Shown piece by piece: positions 1 to 8,127 of a DNA stretch of 64,000 nucleotides (positions within the stretch are counted from its first letter, which is position 1; every line of letters begins with the position of its first letter). This stretch comes from Stenotrophomonas maltophilia. GTDB lineage: Bacteria > Pseudomonadota > Gammaproteobacteria > Xanthomonadales > Xanthomonadaceae. The stretch covers positions 3,170,750-3,234,749 of the forward strand of contig NZ_CP033877.1 of NCBI RefSeq assembly GCF_006970445.1, written 5' to 3'. Under the pieces are notes generated by a model. It saw nothing but the letters and a program-made list of their open reading frames with translations, ran no database searches and was not told where the DNA came from. The translations under genes were made by a program, and so were the position numbers.

Positions 1-360
1 AAATCCGGGCAGGTCACGAACGCGGTGCAGCACGCTGCAGCCGTTCGTTTCGTTGCTGTGCAAGACCCAGCCCTCATGGGCCAGGAAAAAGAAAACCCCG
101 GCGTGGCCGGGGTTGTGTTGTCCGCGTTCGATCATCAGTACCAGGTCGCCGTCCTGTGGAGGGCCCTCGCGAGGTACCGCCTGTGCACGCGACAATGCGC
201 CCAGCTCGGCCGAGCCGCGCCGCCCGCGCGGCCGGCGTCCGGGCAGTGCCACTTCACGGGCGAACAGCGCTCGCTGCACCTGCATCACCAGATCGGCGCA
301 GTCGTACGCCGCTTCGTCATAGGGGATGCCCACCCATCGCTCGACGTCGACCAGGCGCAT
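1..360 (-). CDS. NlpC/P60 tail-tip peptidase, lambda K-like (C-terminus outside window)
   Basis: Read on the minus strand from ATG at 360, 120 codons run to the window edge without a stop, so the C-terminus is missing. Near the N-terminus is YDCADLV with the predicted catalytic Cys21, and later GHAGVFF with His86, followed by His101. This is the Cys-His arrangement of NlpC/P60 hydrolases. In lambda-like phages the protein in this slot (gpK) is a tail-tip peptidase thought to cut peptidoglycan during DNA entry. The ATG overlaps the stop of the preceding tail gene as ATGA, so translation is probably coupled. The position after the tape measure and two small tail genes supports a tail role rather than a host cell-wall role. 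Confidence 0.85.
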   Translation of the reverse strand, partial: MRLVDVERWVGIPYDEAAYDCADLVMQVQRALFAREVALPGRRPRGRRGSAELGALSRAQAVPREGPPQDGDLVLMIERGQHNPGHAGVFFFLAHEGWVLHSNETNGCSVLHRVRDLPGF

Positions 361-821
361 CAGAAGATTCCCGGCAACGTGAACGGATTGGCATGCAGCA
401 GCACGGCCTGCTGGCGCATCAGGAAATCGACACCACACTGGGCACTGACCGTGCGCGTGTTGACCGACACCTGGGTCATCGGCAGGTCGTACTCGGCCTC
501 GATGGCATCCGGATCGGCGCGATCGGTCAGCATCAACCGTGCGGTCACCATCTCTCCGGGGGCCAGCCCTTCCAGGTCCTCGGTGAGTGCGCGGCCGATG
601 TTGTCGATCACCAGCTGCGCGCGCGGTGCCTGTCCACTGACATCGTCGGGAAGCTGGAAGCCGAACGGCGCGGCAATGAACTCCCTGCCGTTGCTGGTCC
701 AGTTGACGTTGTCGTTGACGATCCGCAGCACCTCCGGCATCGACGGTGCCGACACCTCCAGCAGCATCAGCGGTCCATGGGTGTCGGCCAGGCGCTGGCG
801 GCGCTCGTGGAAGGAACTCAT
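360..821 (-). CDS. Phage tail protein, DUF1833-like
   Basis: 153 residues starting [11 protein letters not shown] recognise it as similar to DUF1833 proteins, which lie in siphophage tail modules between the tape measure and the NlpC/P60 gene. It occupies roughly the place of lambda gpL but lacks the cysteines of that Fe-S protein. The ATG at 819-821 overlaps the upstream stop (ATGA), and its own stop overlaps the next start in the same way. A longer reading from upstream is possible in frame but would cover most of the preceding gene. Function beyond a structural or assembly part of the tail tip is not visible. Confidence 0.75.
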   Translation of the reverse strand: MSSFHERRQRLADTHGPLMLLEVSAPSMPEVLRIVNDNVNWTSNGREFIAAPFGFQLPDDVSGQAPRAQLVIDNIGRALTEDLEGLAPGEMVTARLMLTDRADPDAIEAEYDLPMTQVSVNTRTVSAQCGVDFLMRQQAVLLHANPFTLPGIF

Positions 822-1171
822 CGCATGTACTCCAGTACAAGATCGCGCTTGGAGAAGCGGAACCGGGTGTTCAGTGGCACCAGGCGGCCGATGCCCTGCG
901 GGAAGCGGGCGCTGATCGGCTGCCCGGTCCGCGGGTGCTCCATCGTGAACCAGCCGACGCGACCGACATCGTGCAGGTACCACTCTTCGAATGCCTCGGC
1001 ATCAGCCGCGGTGCGGAACTGCACCGAGGCGTACACGTTCTTCATCACCCGGCTGTTGAGCGCGCGCATCTTGCTGGGGCCGCGCTCCATCTCGGTCCGC
1101 TCTTCCGAGGCAACGATCTCCTCGCCGTAATCCGCAAAGCGGATTTCTGCATACTCTGGCCAACTGCTCAT
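818..1171 (-). CDS. Small phage tail protein, gpM-position
   Basis: 117 residues starting [10 protein letters not shown]. The start at 1171 is chosen because GGAGG lies about seven bases upstream and because the ATG overlaps the tape-measure stop as ATGA; an in-frame ATG six codons earlier is less likely. There is no signal peptide or membrane segment. By order (tape measure, this gene, DUF1833-like, NlpC/P60) it fills the place of lambda gpM, a tail-tip protein, but I cannot assign it to that family from sequence alone. Confidence 0.7.
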   Translation of the reverse strand: MSSWPEYAEIRFADYGEEIVASEERTEMERGPSKMRALNSRVMKNVYASVQFRTAADAEAFEEWYLHDVGRVGWFTMEHPRTGQPISARFPQGIGRLVPLNTRFRFSKRDLVLEYMR

Positions 1172-3483
1172 CCCACTGCCTCCGTCCATCCGTATCGGGC
1201 CCGTCCAATGGCGCCCAGCTCACCACCGTTGAGGCTGTCGCCCACGATGTCGATCACCAGTCGCCGCACTTCGCTGCCATCGGGCATGCGCTGCCGCTCT
1301 TCCCGGGTACTGACCCGGCTTTCGCCGTAGTTGTTGATTTCCACATTCATCCCACCCTCGCCGGCGTGGGCGATCGGCACCTGCACATAGCCCCCGCTGT
1401 CACCACCAGACAGGCCATTGCCGGTTCGCAGCGAAGCGCGCAGGGCAAAGAATGCCGATGGGCCGCCGAGCGCGGCCATGTCTTCCTGGCTGAGCACGCC
1501 CTCGCCTTTGTGGACGATGCCGGCCGGCTCGTACTTGCCCCCCGGGCCGGTGTAGCCGCCGATGGAAAAGCCGGTGATCTTCGGCCCGAACATCTGCCCG
1601 ATCGAACTGATCAGCCCACTGACCATCTGTTTGGCTGCCACGCGCGCCAGATCGGCGATGATCGAGTCGGCGAGGTCGGAGAAGGACAGCTTTCCGGTCT
1701 GGGCAAACTTGACCAGACTGTCTTCCAACCCGCCCAGTGCATTGCTGAAGACGCCGTGGCTCAAGTCGGCGGCATTGGCTGCGGCATCGGCATAGTCCTC
1801 GAACGCCCGCATCGCGCCGTTCTTCCAATCGGACTGGTATGCCTTCTTGTTTTCCTGGAACTCGGCCTCGCGTTGCAGTGACTGTTCATGGAATGCATCG
1901 AGCTCGGCCAGCTGGGCCCTGTAGCGCTCCGACTCGATGACCTTGCCGTCTTCACCACGTGACTCGTCGTCCAGCGCACGCTTTCGATTGTCCCGGTCCT
2001 CATCCAGTGCGGAACGGCGTTGCATGCGATCCACGCTCGCCGCGCCATGGCCGATGCCGAACAGTGCCTGGTCGTTGCCACGCTGCTGTGCATTCGCCGC
2101 CTGCTGGAGCTCCCGCTGCAGTTTCAGCAGATCCTGCTGCGCCTTCTTCGACGCTTCAGCGGCCGCCGCCTCCTTGGCCAGGGCCACCGCGGCGTCCAGC
2201 GAGGCCTTCACCCGCAGTTGTTTCTGCTCGCCGAGCTTCTTCTCGGCATGCTCCATCTCGTCAAGGAGGGTGACCTGCAGCTTTTCCGCCTCTGTCATCC
2301 CCTCCTTCAGCTTCTGGCGCACCCGGTCCTGGGCGATCTGCTTCTCGATGCGATCCATCAGCCCGGCGTACGCATCAGCCTGCTCGTTCACGCCCCTGAC
2401 CGACTGCTGGGCGGCCTGCTGCTGTTCGCGGAACTGGGCCTTGCGTTCGATGTCGGCCTTCTTGCGCGCGGCGTCCCTGTTGAACTCGGCGCGCTGGGCC
2501 GGGTCCATCTTGTCCGGGCCACCGTTGGCGTTGATCTCCGCACCGCGCTCAGCCATCCAGGCCGCATATTCGCCACGGGTCAGCCGGATCCACTCGACTT
2601 CGTCCCGCCACGCTTCTCCGCGCATGGCGCCCAGCATGCCGTTGAAGGCATCGGTTGCCTTCAATGCGTTCCATTCCGTCGCACCCAGAGACGCGATGAG
2701 CTGGTCAAGCGTCTGGTTGTCCACGTTCTGGATGGCCGTGGCAATCGCATTGAACAACTTCTCGTCAAGGGAGCCCCTGATCGTTTCTTTCAGGCCCCGG
2801 AACTTCTCCTGGACCGGCGCGACCTCCGCCTGGAACGCTTCCAGGTTCGCCCTGGCCTTCTCCAGCTCAGCGTAATCCGAGGCCGCACTCAGGCCCGCAC
2901 CTTCGCGTCCCGATCGCTGGCCATTACTCACTCGACCTTCCCAATGGACGACCGAGCCCTGCAACGCCTTCTCGCGCGCCTCCAGCTCGCGCAGCGCCTT
3001 GGCCTGCTCATGCAGCGTGGCGACCGCCTGCTGCAGGGGCAGCGTGCCCGCCCCCATGCCGAGGCCGGCCTGGTCCATCGAGAACGACATCTGCTGCAGC
3101 GACTGCATCTGCTCCTTGTACTCGGCGCGCGCACGTTCGGACGCCTTGACCATGTCCACGTACGCTTCGCCCAGCTTCTGCACAGACGCGATGGCGATAC
3201 CCCATGGGCCACCGGCGGCCGTCAGCAGGCCGCTGCCCAGCTCCTTCAAGCCGCTGCCGAGCACATCGCCGCCGACGTTGGCCTTTGCCTTTGTCCCGGC
3301 CTTGCCCGTTGCGCCCTCCGGTGCCGCATGCACGCGCGCAAGCGCGGCGGCCGTCCGCTCGGCCTCCGCGCGCAGTGTCTTGAGATTCTGCGTCGCCAGG
3401 CGACTGGCCTCCGCCATTGCGGTACGGAAGCCCGTCGTATTGACCCGCAGTACTACGTCTAGATTCTGGTTAGTGGACGCCAT
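1168..3483 (-). CDS. Phage tail length tape measure protein
   Basis: 771 residues, start [10 protein letters not shown] preceded by GGAGG. It is strongly alpha-helical with long heptad-like stretches (about residues 160-560) rich in Ala, Gln, Glu and Lys, as expected for a protein that spans the tail lumen and sets tail length. The C-terminal part contains the lambda-type tape-measure domain around [18 protein letters not shown] and [10 protein letters not shown], followed by a Gly-rich segment ([20 protein letters not shown]) common to these proteins. The length is near that of lambda gpH (about 850), predicting a tail of comparable size. The gene is intact, with no frameshift or stop, which argues against an old decaying prophage. 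Confidence 0.93.
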   Translation of the reverse strand: MASTNQNLDVVLRVNTTGFRTAMAEASRLATQNLKTLRAEAERTAAALARVHAAPEGATGKAGTKAKANVGGDVLGSGLKELGSGLLTAAGGPWGIAIASVQKLGEAYVDMVKASERARAEYKEQMQSLQQMSFSMDQAGLGMGAGTLPLQQAVATLHEQAKALRELEAREKALQGSVVHWEGRVSNGQRSGREGAGLSAASDYAELEKARANLEAFQAEVAPVQEKFRGLKETIRGSLDEKLFNAIATAIQNVDNQTLDQLIASLGATEWNALKATDAFNGMLGAMRGEAWRDEVEWIRLTRGEYAAWMAERGAEINANGGPDKMDPAQRAEFNRDAARKKADIERKAQFREQQQAAQQSVRGVNEQADAYAGLMDRIEKQIAQDRVRQKLKEGMTEAEKLQVTLLDEMEHAEKKLGEQKQLRVKASLDAAVALAKEAAAAEASKKAQQDLLKLQRELQQAANAQQRGNDQALFGIGHGAASVDRMQRRSALDEDRDNRKRALDDESRGEDGKVIESERYRAQLAELDAFHEQSLQREAEFQENKKAYQSDWKNGAMRAFEDYADAAANAADLSHGVFSNALGGLEDSLVKFAQTGKLSFSDLADSIIADLARVAAKQMVSGLISSIGQMFGPKITGFSIGGYTGPGGKYEPAGIVHKGEGVLSQEDMAALGGPSAFFALRASLRTGNGLSGGDSGGYVQVPIAHAGEGGMNVEINNYGESRVSTREERQRMPDGSEVRRLVIDIVGDSLNGGELGAIGRARYGWTEAVG

Positions 3484-3577
3484 ACGCGTTCCTCCAAGAA
3501 TGATGAGGGGCCCCGCAGGGCCCCAGGTTCGATTGCATGCCACACATCGGAGAAGCACTGCCCTGCCCCGCCCGGAA

Positions 3578-4245
3578 TCACGCCGCAGCGTTGCGTCGCG
3601 ATGCGCTGCCGAACAGTTCCAGCAGCTGCTGCGAGCGCTCCTTTACCGCCTTCTCCGGCGAAGTGCGGGGACGCACCAGCAGGAAGTCTTCGGCAGTGGT
3701 CGTATTGCCATGCACCTGCGCCAGCACGCTGGTCAGCTGGGCGAGCATCCCCTGCAAGGGCTGGTCCAGCGGCTCCAGGCGTGCGAACGCATACATCTCC
3801 GAGAGCTGGCGGGAGGTGACTCCCGCCAGCAGGTGGTCCGGATGCGGGAGGCCCAGCCTCCACGCGATCCGGAACTGAAGCCGGCGCTCAGGCCGGCGGA
3901 TCAGTTTTTTTCCAGCTCTCCCACGGCCGCATCGCCGAGCGCATTGAGCGTCTGTGCGACACGGAACACGCGATCCAGCGCCGCGGCCGATTTGGTGCCC
4001 AGCTGGGCCACCTCATGGTCGGAGAACAGGCGCTCGCCCATTTCATCGACCAGGCACAGGCCGACGAATCGCGCACGGAAGTCATCCACCTTGGGCGTGT
4101 CACCGCCATAGGTGTCCTGCTCCCAGCGATCACGGTCGCGGGCCGACATCATCGCCACGCGCACGTTGCCGCCCCATTCGGGTACGGCGACGTCCTCGTG
4201 CCGGCGATCCTGTGCGTCCAGGATCTGCTGCTTGCCCAACAGCAT
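3578..4245 (-). CDS. Tail assembly chaperone G-T fusion (made by -1 frameshift)
   Basis: The downstream minus-strand frame from 3904 to 3578 is open but has no good start at its beginning. It continues the G gene (4245-3901) if ribosomes slip back one base at the A-AAA-AAC heptamer at 3910-3904. The product would be about 222 residues: 114 from G plus about 108 from the T frame. The T part has the conserved look of lambda-like T domains ([12 protein letters not shown], then [19 protein letters not shown]4035-like). In lambda, gpG and gpGT chaperone the tape measure during tail assembly. The gene sits between tail tube and tape measure exactly as in lambda. An internal ATG at 3796 could give a shorter T product but would remove the conserved part. 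Confidence 0.85.
3880..3910 (-). promoter_or_regulatory. Programmed -1 frameshift signal
   Basis: On the minus strand the G gene ends GAA AAA AAC TGA. The bases at 3910-3904 form the canonical X-XXY-YYZ heptamer A-AAA-AAC in the correct phase. Six bases downstream begins a perfect 6-bp hairpin (GCCGGC, 6-base loop, GCCGGC; 3897-3880) of the kind that stimulates slippage. The -1 frame after the slip is open for 108 codons and encodes the T domain. Confidence 0.88.
3901..4245 (-). CDS. Tail assembly chaperone G
   Basis: 114 residues from ATG at 4245 (a GTG one codon upstream is also possible). The start overlaps the tail-tube stop as TGATG. The protein is small, soluble and acidic toward the C-terminus (ends VGELEKN). 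It holds the place of lambda gpG: after the tail tube gene and before the tape measure, with a slippery site at its last codons. It is expected to coat the tape measure during tail assembly and not be part of the mature particle. The family is assigned by context and by the frameshift architecture; sequence similarity could not be tested. Confidence 0.82.
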   Translation of the reverse strand: MLLGKQQILDAQDRRHEDVAVPEWGGNVRVAMMSARDRDRWEQDTYGGDTPKVDDFRARFVGLCLVDEMGERLFSDHEVAQLGTKSAAALDRVFRVAQTLNALGDAAVGELEKN

Positions 4246-4703
4246 CACGGGGTGCCGCCAGCGGCCACGGTGACCAGCGCGAACTCACGCGGCAGCAGGT
4301 CCGCAGTGAAGGTCAGCACCTGGTTGGTACCCGGGGCCACGTTGAAGGCGGCGACCTTGGCGACGAAGGTGGCCGCATCGCCGGTGGGCAGCACCATCAG
4401 GAAATGCAGGTCGGCATCCGGATCGGCGTCGCGCAGGATCTCCTGGCCTGCCGAGCTGCCGACCGGCCAGCGGTGGCCGGACACCTGCACGGCCTGGCCG
4501 CCGGACAGACCCGCGATGTTCTCCATCTGCTTCGAACGCAGGTTGGTGGCATCAAGGGTGTTGGCCTGGCCGCGGCCGAACGGGAAGGCAGTCAGGCCGT
4601 CGATTTCGGTATAGCCGGCCGGATTGTTCGGCGCGGTCGGGGCGGTGCCGGCCTTCACGTACAGCGCGGAGTCCTGGGCGGAAATGGCTTGATTGATGGA
4701 CAT
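4245..4703 (-). CDS. Major tail tube protein
   Basis: 152 residues, ATG at 4703 with AGGAG upstream. The sequence is rich in small and beta-forming residues, has no signal or membrane segment, and includes IDGLTAFPFGRGQANTLDAT, a pattern I associate with siphophage tail tube subunits. It is the first gene of the tail module, as V is in lambda tail order. It lies directly behind a terminator hairpin (4726-4747). The first gene upstream of it (5069) is a host gene on the other strand, so the capsid and connector genes expected in an intact prophage are absent here. Confidence 0.85.
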   Translation of the reverse strand: MSINQAISAQDSALYVKAGTAPTAPNNPAGYTEIDGLTAFPFGRGQANTLDATNLRSKQMENIAGLSGGQAVQVSGHRWPVGSSAGQEILRDADPDADLHFLMVLPTGDAATFVAKVAAFNVAPGTNQVLTFTADLLPREFALVTVAAGGTP

Positions 4704-4725
4704 GGTGTTGAATCTCCTGGAAATG

Positions 4726-4747
4726 AAAAAGCCGCCTTGCGGCGGCT
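4726..4747 (-). terminator. Intrinsic terminator just upstream of tail tube gene
   Basis: Minus-strand hairpin AGCCGCC-GCAA-GGCGGCT followed by TTTTT, ending about 23 bases before the tail tube ATG. It would stop transcription coming from further upstream on the minus strand. Confidence 0.8.
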
Positions 4748-4849
4748 GGGGTTCGGGGTGATCAGGCTCGGGGCTGCCTGCAGTGGGTCATCGTGGCTGG
4801 CCCGTCACAGCCACCGGTTGCGCGTTGCGATCGGCAACACGCGGACAAC

Positions 4850-4877
4850 AAAAAAGCCCCCGGCTCGCGCCGGAGGC
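4850..4877 (-). terminator. Second minus-strand terminator before the tail cassette
   Basis: Hairpin GCCTCCGGC-GCGA-GCCGGGGGC (one G-U pair, GNRA loop) followed by TTTTTTG on the minus strand. With the hairpin at 4726-4747 it makes a tandem terminator between the candidate promoter and the tail genes. Confidence 0.8.
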
Positions 4878-4898
4878 TTGTATGTCATCGTGGCTGAA

Positions 4899-4927
4899 AG
4901 CTTAGGCTGCGGGTGTGCACCGGTCAA
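4899..4927 (-). promoter_or_regulatory. Candidate sigma-70 promoter facing the tail cassette
   Basis: Minus strand: TTGACC at 4927-4922, a 17-base spacer, then TAAGCT at 4904-4899. The -35 is a 5/6 match; the -10 is poor (3/6). It points at the tail genes but transcription would first meet the two terminators. Confidence 0.35.
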
Positions 4928-5068
4928 TGCAGAAACAGCCCTCTGCACCGCCTTGGGAACGCACTGCGGCACGCCCGCAGCCGCCCGATCCGGCACAGCC
5001 GCTGACGCCGCGCTAACCGGCGCAGCACCGACAATGCAGCTCTGTTCCCAGCAACGAGGAAGATGACG

Positions 5069-5740
5069 ATGGCCGAGTGGATCACCCTGGATACGCATCA
5101 CGGCCCGGTACGGGCCTGGCAGGCCCTGCCGGAAGGCACCGCGCGCGGCGGCCTGGTGGTGGTGCAGGAAATTTTCGGCGCCAATCCGCACATCCGCAGC
5201 GTGGCCGAGCGCTTCGCGGCTGAAGGCTATGCGGTGCTGGCGCCCTCGTTCTTCGACCTGCTCGACGGCCCCGACGCCGATCCGGACGCGTTGCCCTACG
5301 ACGCCGAAGGCGTGAAACAGGGCCTGGAACGGGTTGGCGCGCTCGGCATGGAACGGGCGCTGGAGGTGGTGCGGGCCGCGGCAACCCGGCTGGCACCGCA
5401 GGGCAAGGTCGGCACCGTCGGCTACTGCTGGGGCGGCACGGTGGCGATGCTGTCCGCGGTGCGCCTGGGGCTGCCGTCGGTCAGCTACTACGGTGCGCGC
5501 AACGTGCAGTTCCTCGACGAAACGCCCAAGGCCCCGGTGATCTTCCACTTCGGTGCCCAGGACCGCAGCATCCCGCCGGAAGCGGTCCAGGCCCACCGTG
5601 AGAAGCTGCCGCAGATGGCCACCTATGTCTATCCGGCCGATCACGCCTTCAACCGGGAGGTCGGACATGCGTATGATCCAGACAGCGCCGCCCTGGCGCT
5701 GCAACGCACCCTGGACTTCTTCTCGGAGCATCTTGGATGA
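5069..5740 (+). CDS. Dienelactone hydrolase family protein
   Basis: 223 residues from ATG at 5069, which has AGGA eight bases upstream; an ATG at 5063 is in frame but only two bases from that site. Alpha/beta hydrolase with the dienelactone hydrolase catalytic triad: Cys120 in GYCWGG, Asp165 in QDRSIP and His192 in ADHAFN. The Cys nucleophile places it in the DLH family (PF01738), cytoplasmic enzymes that open lactones such as dienelactone or cleave related esters. No aromatic catabolism genes surround it, so the natural substrate is unknown. Its stop overlaps the HIT gene by four bases (ATGA), indicating co-translation. Confidence 0.92.
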   Translation: MAEWITLDTHHGPVRAWQALPEGTARGGLVVVQEIFGANPHIRSVAERFAAEGYAVLAPSFFDLLDGPDADPDALPYDAEGVKQGLERVGALGMERALEVVRAAATRLAPQGKVGTVGYCWGGTVAMLSAVRLGLPSVSYYGARNVQFLDETPKAPVIFHFGAQDRSIPPEAVQAHREKLPQMATYVYPADHAFNREVGHAYDPDSAALALQRTLDFFSEHLG

Positions 5741-6159
5741 GCGAATTTGAACTCGATTCACGCCTGGCCACCGATAGCGTGCTGGTGGCGGAAGGACCGT
5801 TGTCGCAAGTGCGGCTGATGAACGACGAACGATTCCCCTGGCTGGTACTGGTACCGCGCCTGGCCGGGGTGACCGAGTGGATCGAGCTGGACGGCGAGCA
5901 GCAGGACAAGCTGCGCACCGAGCTCAACCGCGCCTGCAAGGCCCTGAAGGGCTCCGACGGGGTGGAAAAGATCAACATCGGGGCGCTGGGCAACATCGTG
6001 CGCCAGCTGCACTTCCATGTGATCGGCCGCCATGACGGTGATCCGGCCTGGCCGGGCCCGGTCTGGGGCAGCGGCCCGGCGCACCGTTACGAGCCGGCGG
6101 CGCTGGACCAGCATGTCGCCTACTGGAAGGAACGGCTAGGATATCCGGCCCAGTCCTGA
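5737..6159 (+). CDS. HIT domain protein (histidine triad hydrolase)
   Basis: 140 residues. The triad appears as QLHFHVIGRH (His92, His94, with Gln at the first position instead of His), so it is a Q-x-H-x-H variant. HIT proteins hydrolyse or transfer nucleotides from nucleoside phosphate conjugates, with the central His as nucleophile. The second half has the usual WPGPVWG-type loop. It overlaps the preceding hydrolase gene by ATGA and is followed after 15 bases by the small membrane gene, so the three likely form one transcript. Substrate cannot be inferred. Confidence 0.9.
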   Translation: MSEFELDSRLATDSVLVAEGPLSQVRLMNDERFPWLVLVPRLAGVTEWIELDGEQQDKLRTELNRACKALKGSDGVEKINIGALGNIVRQLHFHVIGRHDGDPAWPGPVWGSGPAHRYEPAALDQHVAYWKERLGYPAQS

Positions 6160-6174
6160 GCCTTCGCCGACCCG

Positions 6175-6342
6175 ATGCGATTCAACCTCGTTGCCGCCGT
6201 CCTGCTGATCCTGATCGGCCTGTTCATGCTCGCCAGCAATCTCGGCTGGACGCACCTGAACCTGTCCAAGCTGCTGCTGACCTGGTGGCCGGTGGCCCTG
6301 GTGGGTGTCGGCATCGCGATGCTGTTCGGTCGCGGCAAATAA
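6175..6342 (+). CDS. Small membrane protein, LiaI/LiaF-type transmembrane region
   Basis: A 55-codon ORF (MRFNLVAAVLLILIGLFMLA at the start, GRGK at the end). Two hydrophobic segments, about residues 5-22 and 36-51, are separated by SNLGW and a short polar loop. This two-helix pattern with the NLGW turn and a WW before helix two matches the LiaI-LiaF-like transmembrane domain (DUF5668-type). It follows the HIT gene by 15 bases and is followed at once by a terminator, so it is the last gene of that operon. No strong ribosome binding site is visible; expression may depend on coupling. Confidence 0.75.
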   Translation: MRFNLVAAVLLILIGLFMLASNLGWTHLNLSKLLLTWWPVALVGVGIAMLFGRGK

Positions 6343-6345
6343 GCA

Positions 6346-6367
6346 AAGGCGGCGCAAGCGCCGCCTT
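6346..6367 (+). terminator. Terminator hairpin after the small membrane gene
   Basis: Perfect 10-bp stem AAGGCGGCGC / GCGCCGCCTT with a 2-base loop four bases after the stop. The U-tract is weak on the plus strand. It may also serve the convergent dcd transcript. Confidence 0.65.
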
Positions 6368-6407
6368 CGCCCATGCAGAGCCGAGCCTTGCTCGGCTCCA
6401 GAACAAC

Positions 6408-6980
6408 TCAGGTCCGCGGCAGGGTCACGCCGGTCTGGCCCTGGTACTTGCCGCCACGATCGCGGTACGACGTCTCGCAGACGTCATCGGCAGCCGCCTG
6501 GAAGAACAGCATCTGCGCCACGCCTTCGTTGGCGTAGATGCGCGCCGGCAGCGGCGTGGTGTTGCTGAATTCCAGGGTGACGTGGCCTTCCCATTCCGGC
6601 TCCAGCGGCGTCACGTTGACGATGATGCCGCAGCGCGCGTAGGTGCTCTTGCCCAGGCACACCACCAGCGTATCGCGCGGAATGCGGAAGTACTCGACGG
6701 TACGCGCCAGCGCGAAACTGTTGGGCGGGATGATGCATTCATCGCCGACGATATCCACGAAGCTGCCCGGATCGAAGTGCTTGGGATCGACGATCGTCGA
6801 GTTGATGTTGGTGAACACCTTGAACTCACGCGAGCAGCGCACGTCATAGCCATAACTGGACGTGCCGTAGCTGACGATGCGCTGGCCGTTGGCCTGCTTG
6901 ACCTGCCCGGCCTCGAACGGCTCGATCATGCCGTGCTGCTCGGACATGCGGCGGATCCAACGGTCACTCTTGATGCTCAT
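6408..6980 (-). CDS. dcd: dCTP deaminase
   Basis: 190 residues, start [10 protein letters not shown] with AGGAC upstream; the in-frame extension to 7058 has no such site. It converts dCTP to dUTP for dTTP synthesis and is a homotrimeric cytosolic enzyme. Family features are visible: the [10 protein letters not shown] region, [14 protein letters not shown] with the catalytic Glu, and [11 protein letters not shown] followed by [15 protein letters not shown]. Length is standard (about 190). The gene lies 78 bases downstream of the mrp gene on the same strand, and this neighbourhood (mrp then dcd) is common in Xanthomonadaceae. Confidence 0.97.
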   Translation of the reverse strand: MSIKSDRWIRRMSEQHGMIEPFEAGQVKQANGQRIVSYGTSSYGYDVRCSREFKVFTNINSTIVDPKHFDPGSFVDIVGDECIIPPNSFALARTVEYFRIPRDTLVVCLGKSTYARCGIIVNVTPLEPEWEGHVTLEFSNTTPLPARIYANEGVAQMLFFQAAADDVCETSYRDRGGKYQGQTGVTLPRT

Positions 6981-7058
6981 GCTTTGTCCTGGGGGTACGA
7001 GGGGGCGCGAGGATTCTAGCAGGGGGCCGGCCTGCGCCGGCGGCCCCTGCCCCGGCAC

Positions 7059-7922
7059 TTACAGCAGCGACGACAGGATCGGGATCGAGGCCCGCGGGCG
7101 CTTGCCGACTTCCTCGATCAGGCGCTGCGCGGCATGGCGGTAGGCCAGGGCCGGCGCCGAATCCGGCTGGGCCACGGTGATCGGGGTGCCTGCATCGCCC
7201 TGTTCGCGGATGCCGATCTGCAGCGGCAGCGACCCCAGCAGCGGCACGCCGTACTGCGCGGCCATGCGATCGCCGCCGCCCTCGCCGAACAGATGCTCGA
7301 TGTGCCCGCAGCTGCTGCAGGTGTGCACGGCCATGTTCTCGACGATGCCCAGCACCGGCACCTCGACCTTCTCGAACATCTTCAGCGCCTTCTTCGCATC
7401 CAGCGTGGCGATGTCCTGCGGCGTGGTGACGATCACCGCGCCGGCCAGCGGAATCTTCTGGGTCAGGGTCAGCTGGATGTCACCGGTGCCCGGCGGCAGG
7501 TCGATCAGCAGGAAATCCAGGTCGTCCCACAGGGTGTCGTTGAACAGCTGGGTCATCGCCGAGGTGGCCATCGGGCCACGCCAGATCATCGGCGTGTCCT
7601 CTTCGATCAGGTAGCCGATCGACATGGTGTCCACGCCGAACGCACGCAGCGGCTCGATGCTCTTGTTGTCCGGGCTTTCCGGGCGGCCGGACAGGCCCAG
7701 CATGGCCGGGACGCTGGGGCCGTAGATGTCGGCGTCGAGCACGCCCACCCGCGCACCGAGCTGCTGCAGCGCCACGGCCAGGTTCACCGACGTAGTGGAC
7801 TTGCCGACACCGCCCTTGCCCGAACCGACCGCGATGACATTGCGGATGCGGGCATGCGGCGTGAGTCCCTTCTGGACCTGGCTGACATGGGGACGGCGGG
7901 GAGAACTGTTCACAACGAGCAC
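7059..7922 (-). CDS. apbC: Mrp/ApbC family Fe-S cluster carrier ATPase
   Basis: 287 residues as read from a GTG at 7922; a second GTG at 7913 is equally possible and no strong ribosome site decides. Deviant Walker A motif GSGKGGVGKST (about residues 33-43), DADIYGPSVP and DLPPGTGDIQ typify the Mrp subgroup of ParA-like ATPases. The CxxC of HTCSSCGHIE can hold a bridging [4Fe-4S] cluster between two subunits. The N-terminal DUF59 domain of longer Mrp proteins is lacking, as in other members of this group. Expected to store and hand over Fe-S clusters in the cytosol. Confidence 0.93.
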   Translation of the reverse strand: MLVVNSSPRRPHVSQVQKGLTPHARIRNVIAVGSGKGGVGKSTTSVNLAVALQQLGARVGVLDADIYGPSVPAMLGLSGRPESPDNKSIEPLRAFGVDTMSIGYLIEEDTPMIWRGPMATSAMTQLFNDTLWDDLDFLLIDLPPGTGDIQLTLTQKIPLAGAVIVTTPQDIATLDAKKALKMFEKVEVPVLGIVENMAVHTCSSCGHIEHLFGEGGGDRMAAQYGVPLLGSLPLQIGIREQGDAGTPITVAQPDSAPALAYRHAAQRLIEEVGKRPRASIPILSSLL

Positions 7923-8127
7923 CGGCGGGGTCAGGGGGATAACCCGACATCATACAAGCTGGACGTAACCTGACTGAAATTCAGGATTGCGACAGATTCG
8001 TGCACAGATTGTTAAGTTCATGTTACGTTCGATAAGCACTGTTTTGGGCTGCGGAGATGGGTATTCCCGCCCGCACGATGGCGCATGCGCAGTGCCGTTT
8101 TTGTTTTTTGCTCTCCATTGGAACTAC

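Noticed and set aside
3459-3863. 134-codon frame overlapping the T region and the tape-measure start
   Set aside because: The alternative frame that continues G after the -1 slip has the conserved T domain; this one has none.
4805-4885. A 27-residue peptide frame (MTYKPPARAGG...) before the tail cassette
   Set aside because: It is the translation of the terminator hairpin; such KPPARAGG-like frames appear wherever GC-rich terminators are read through.
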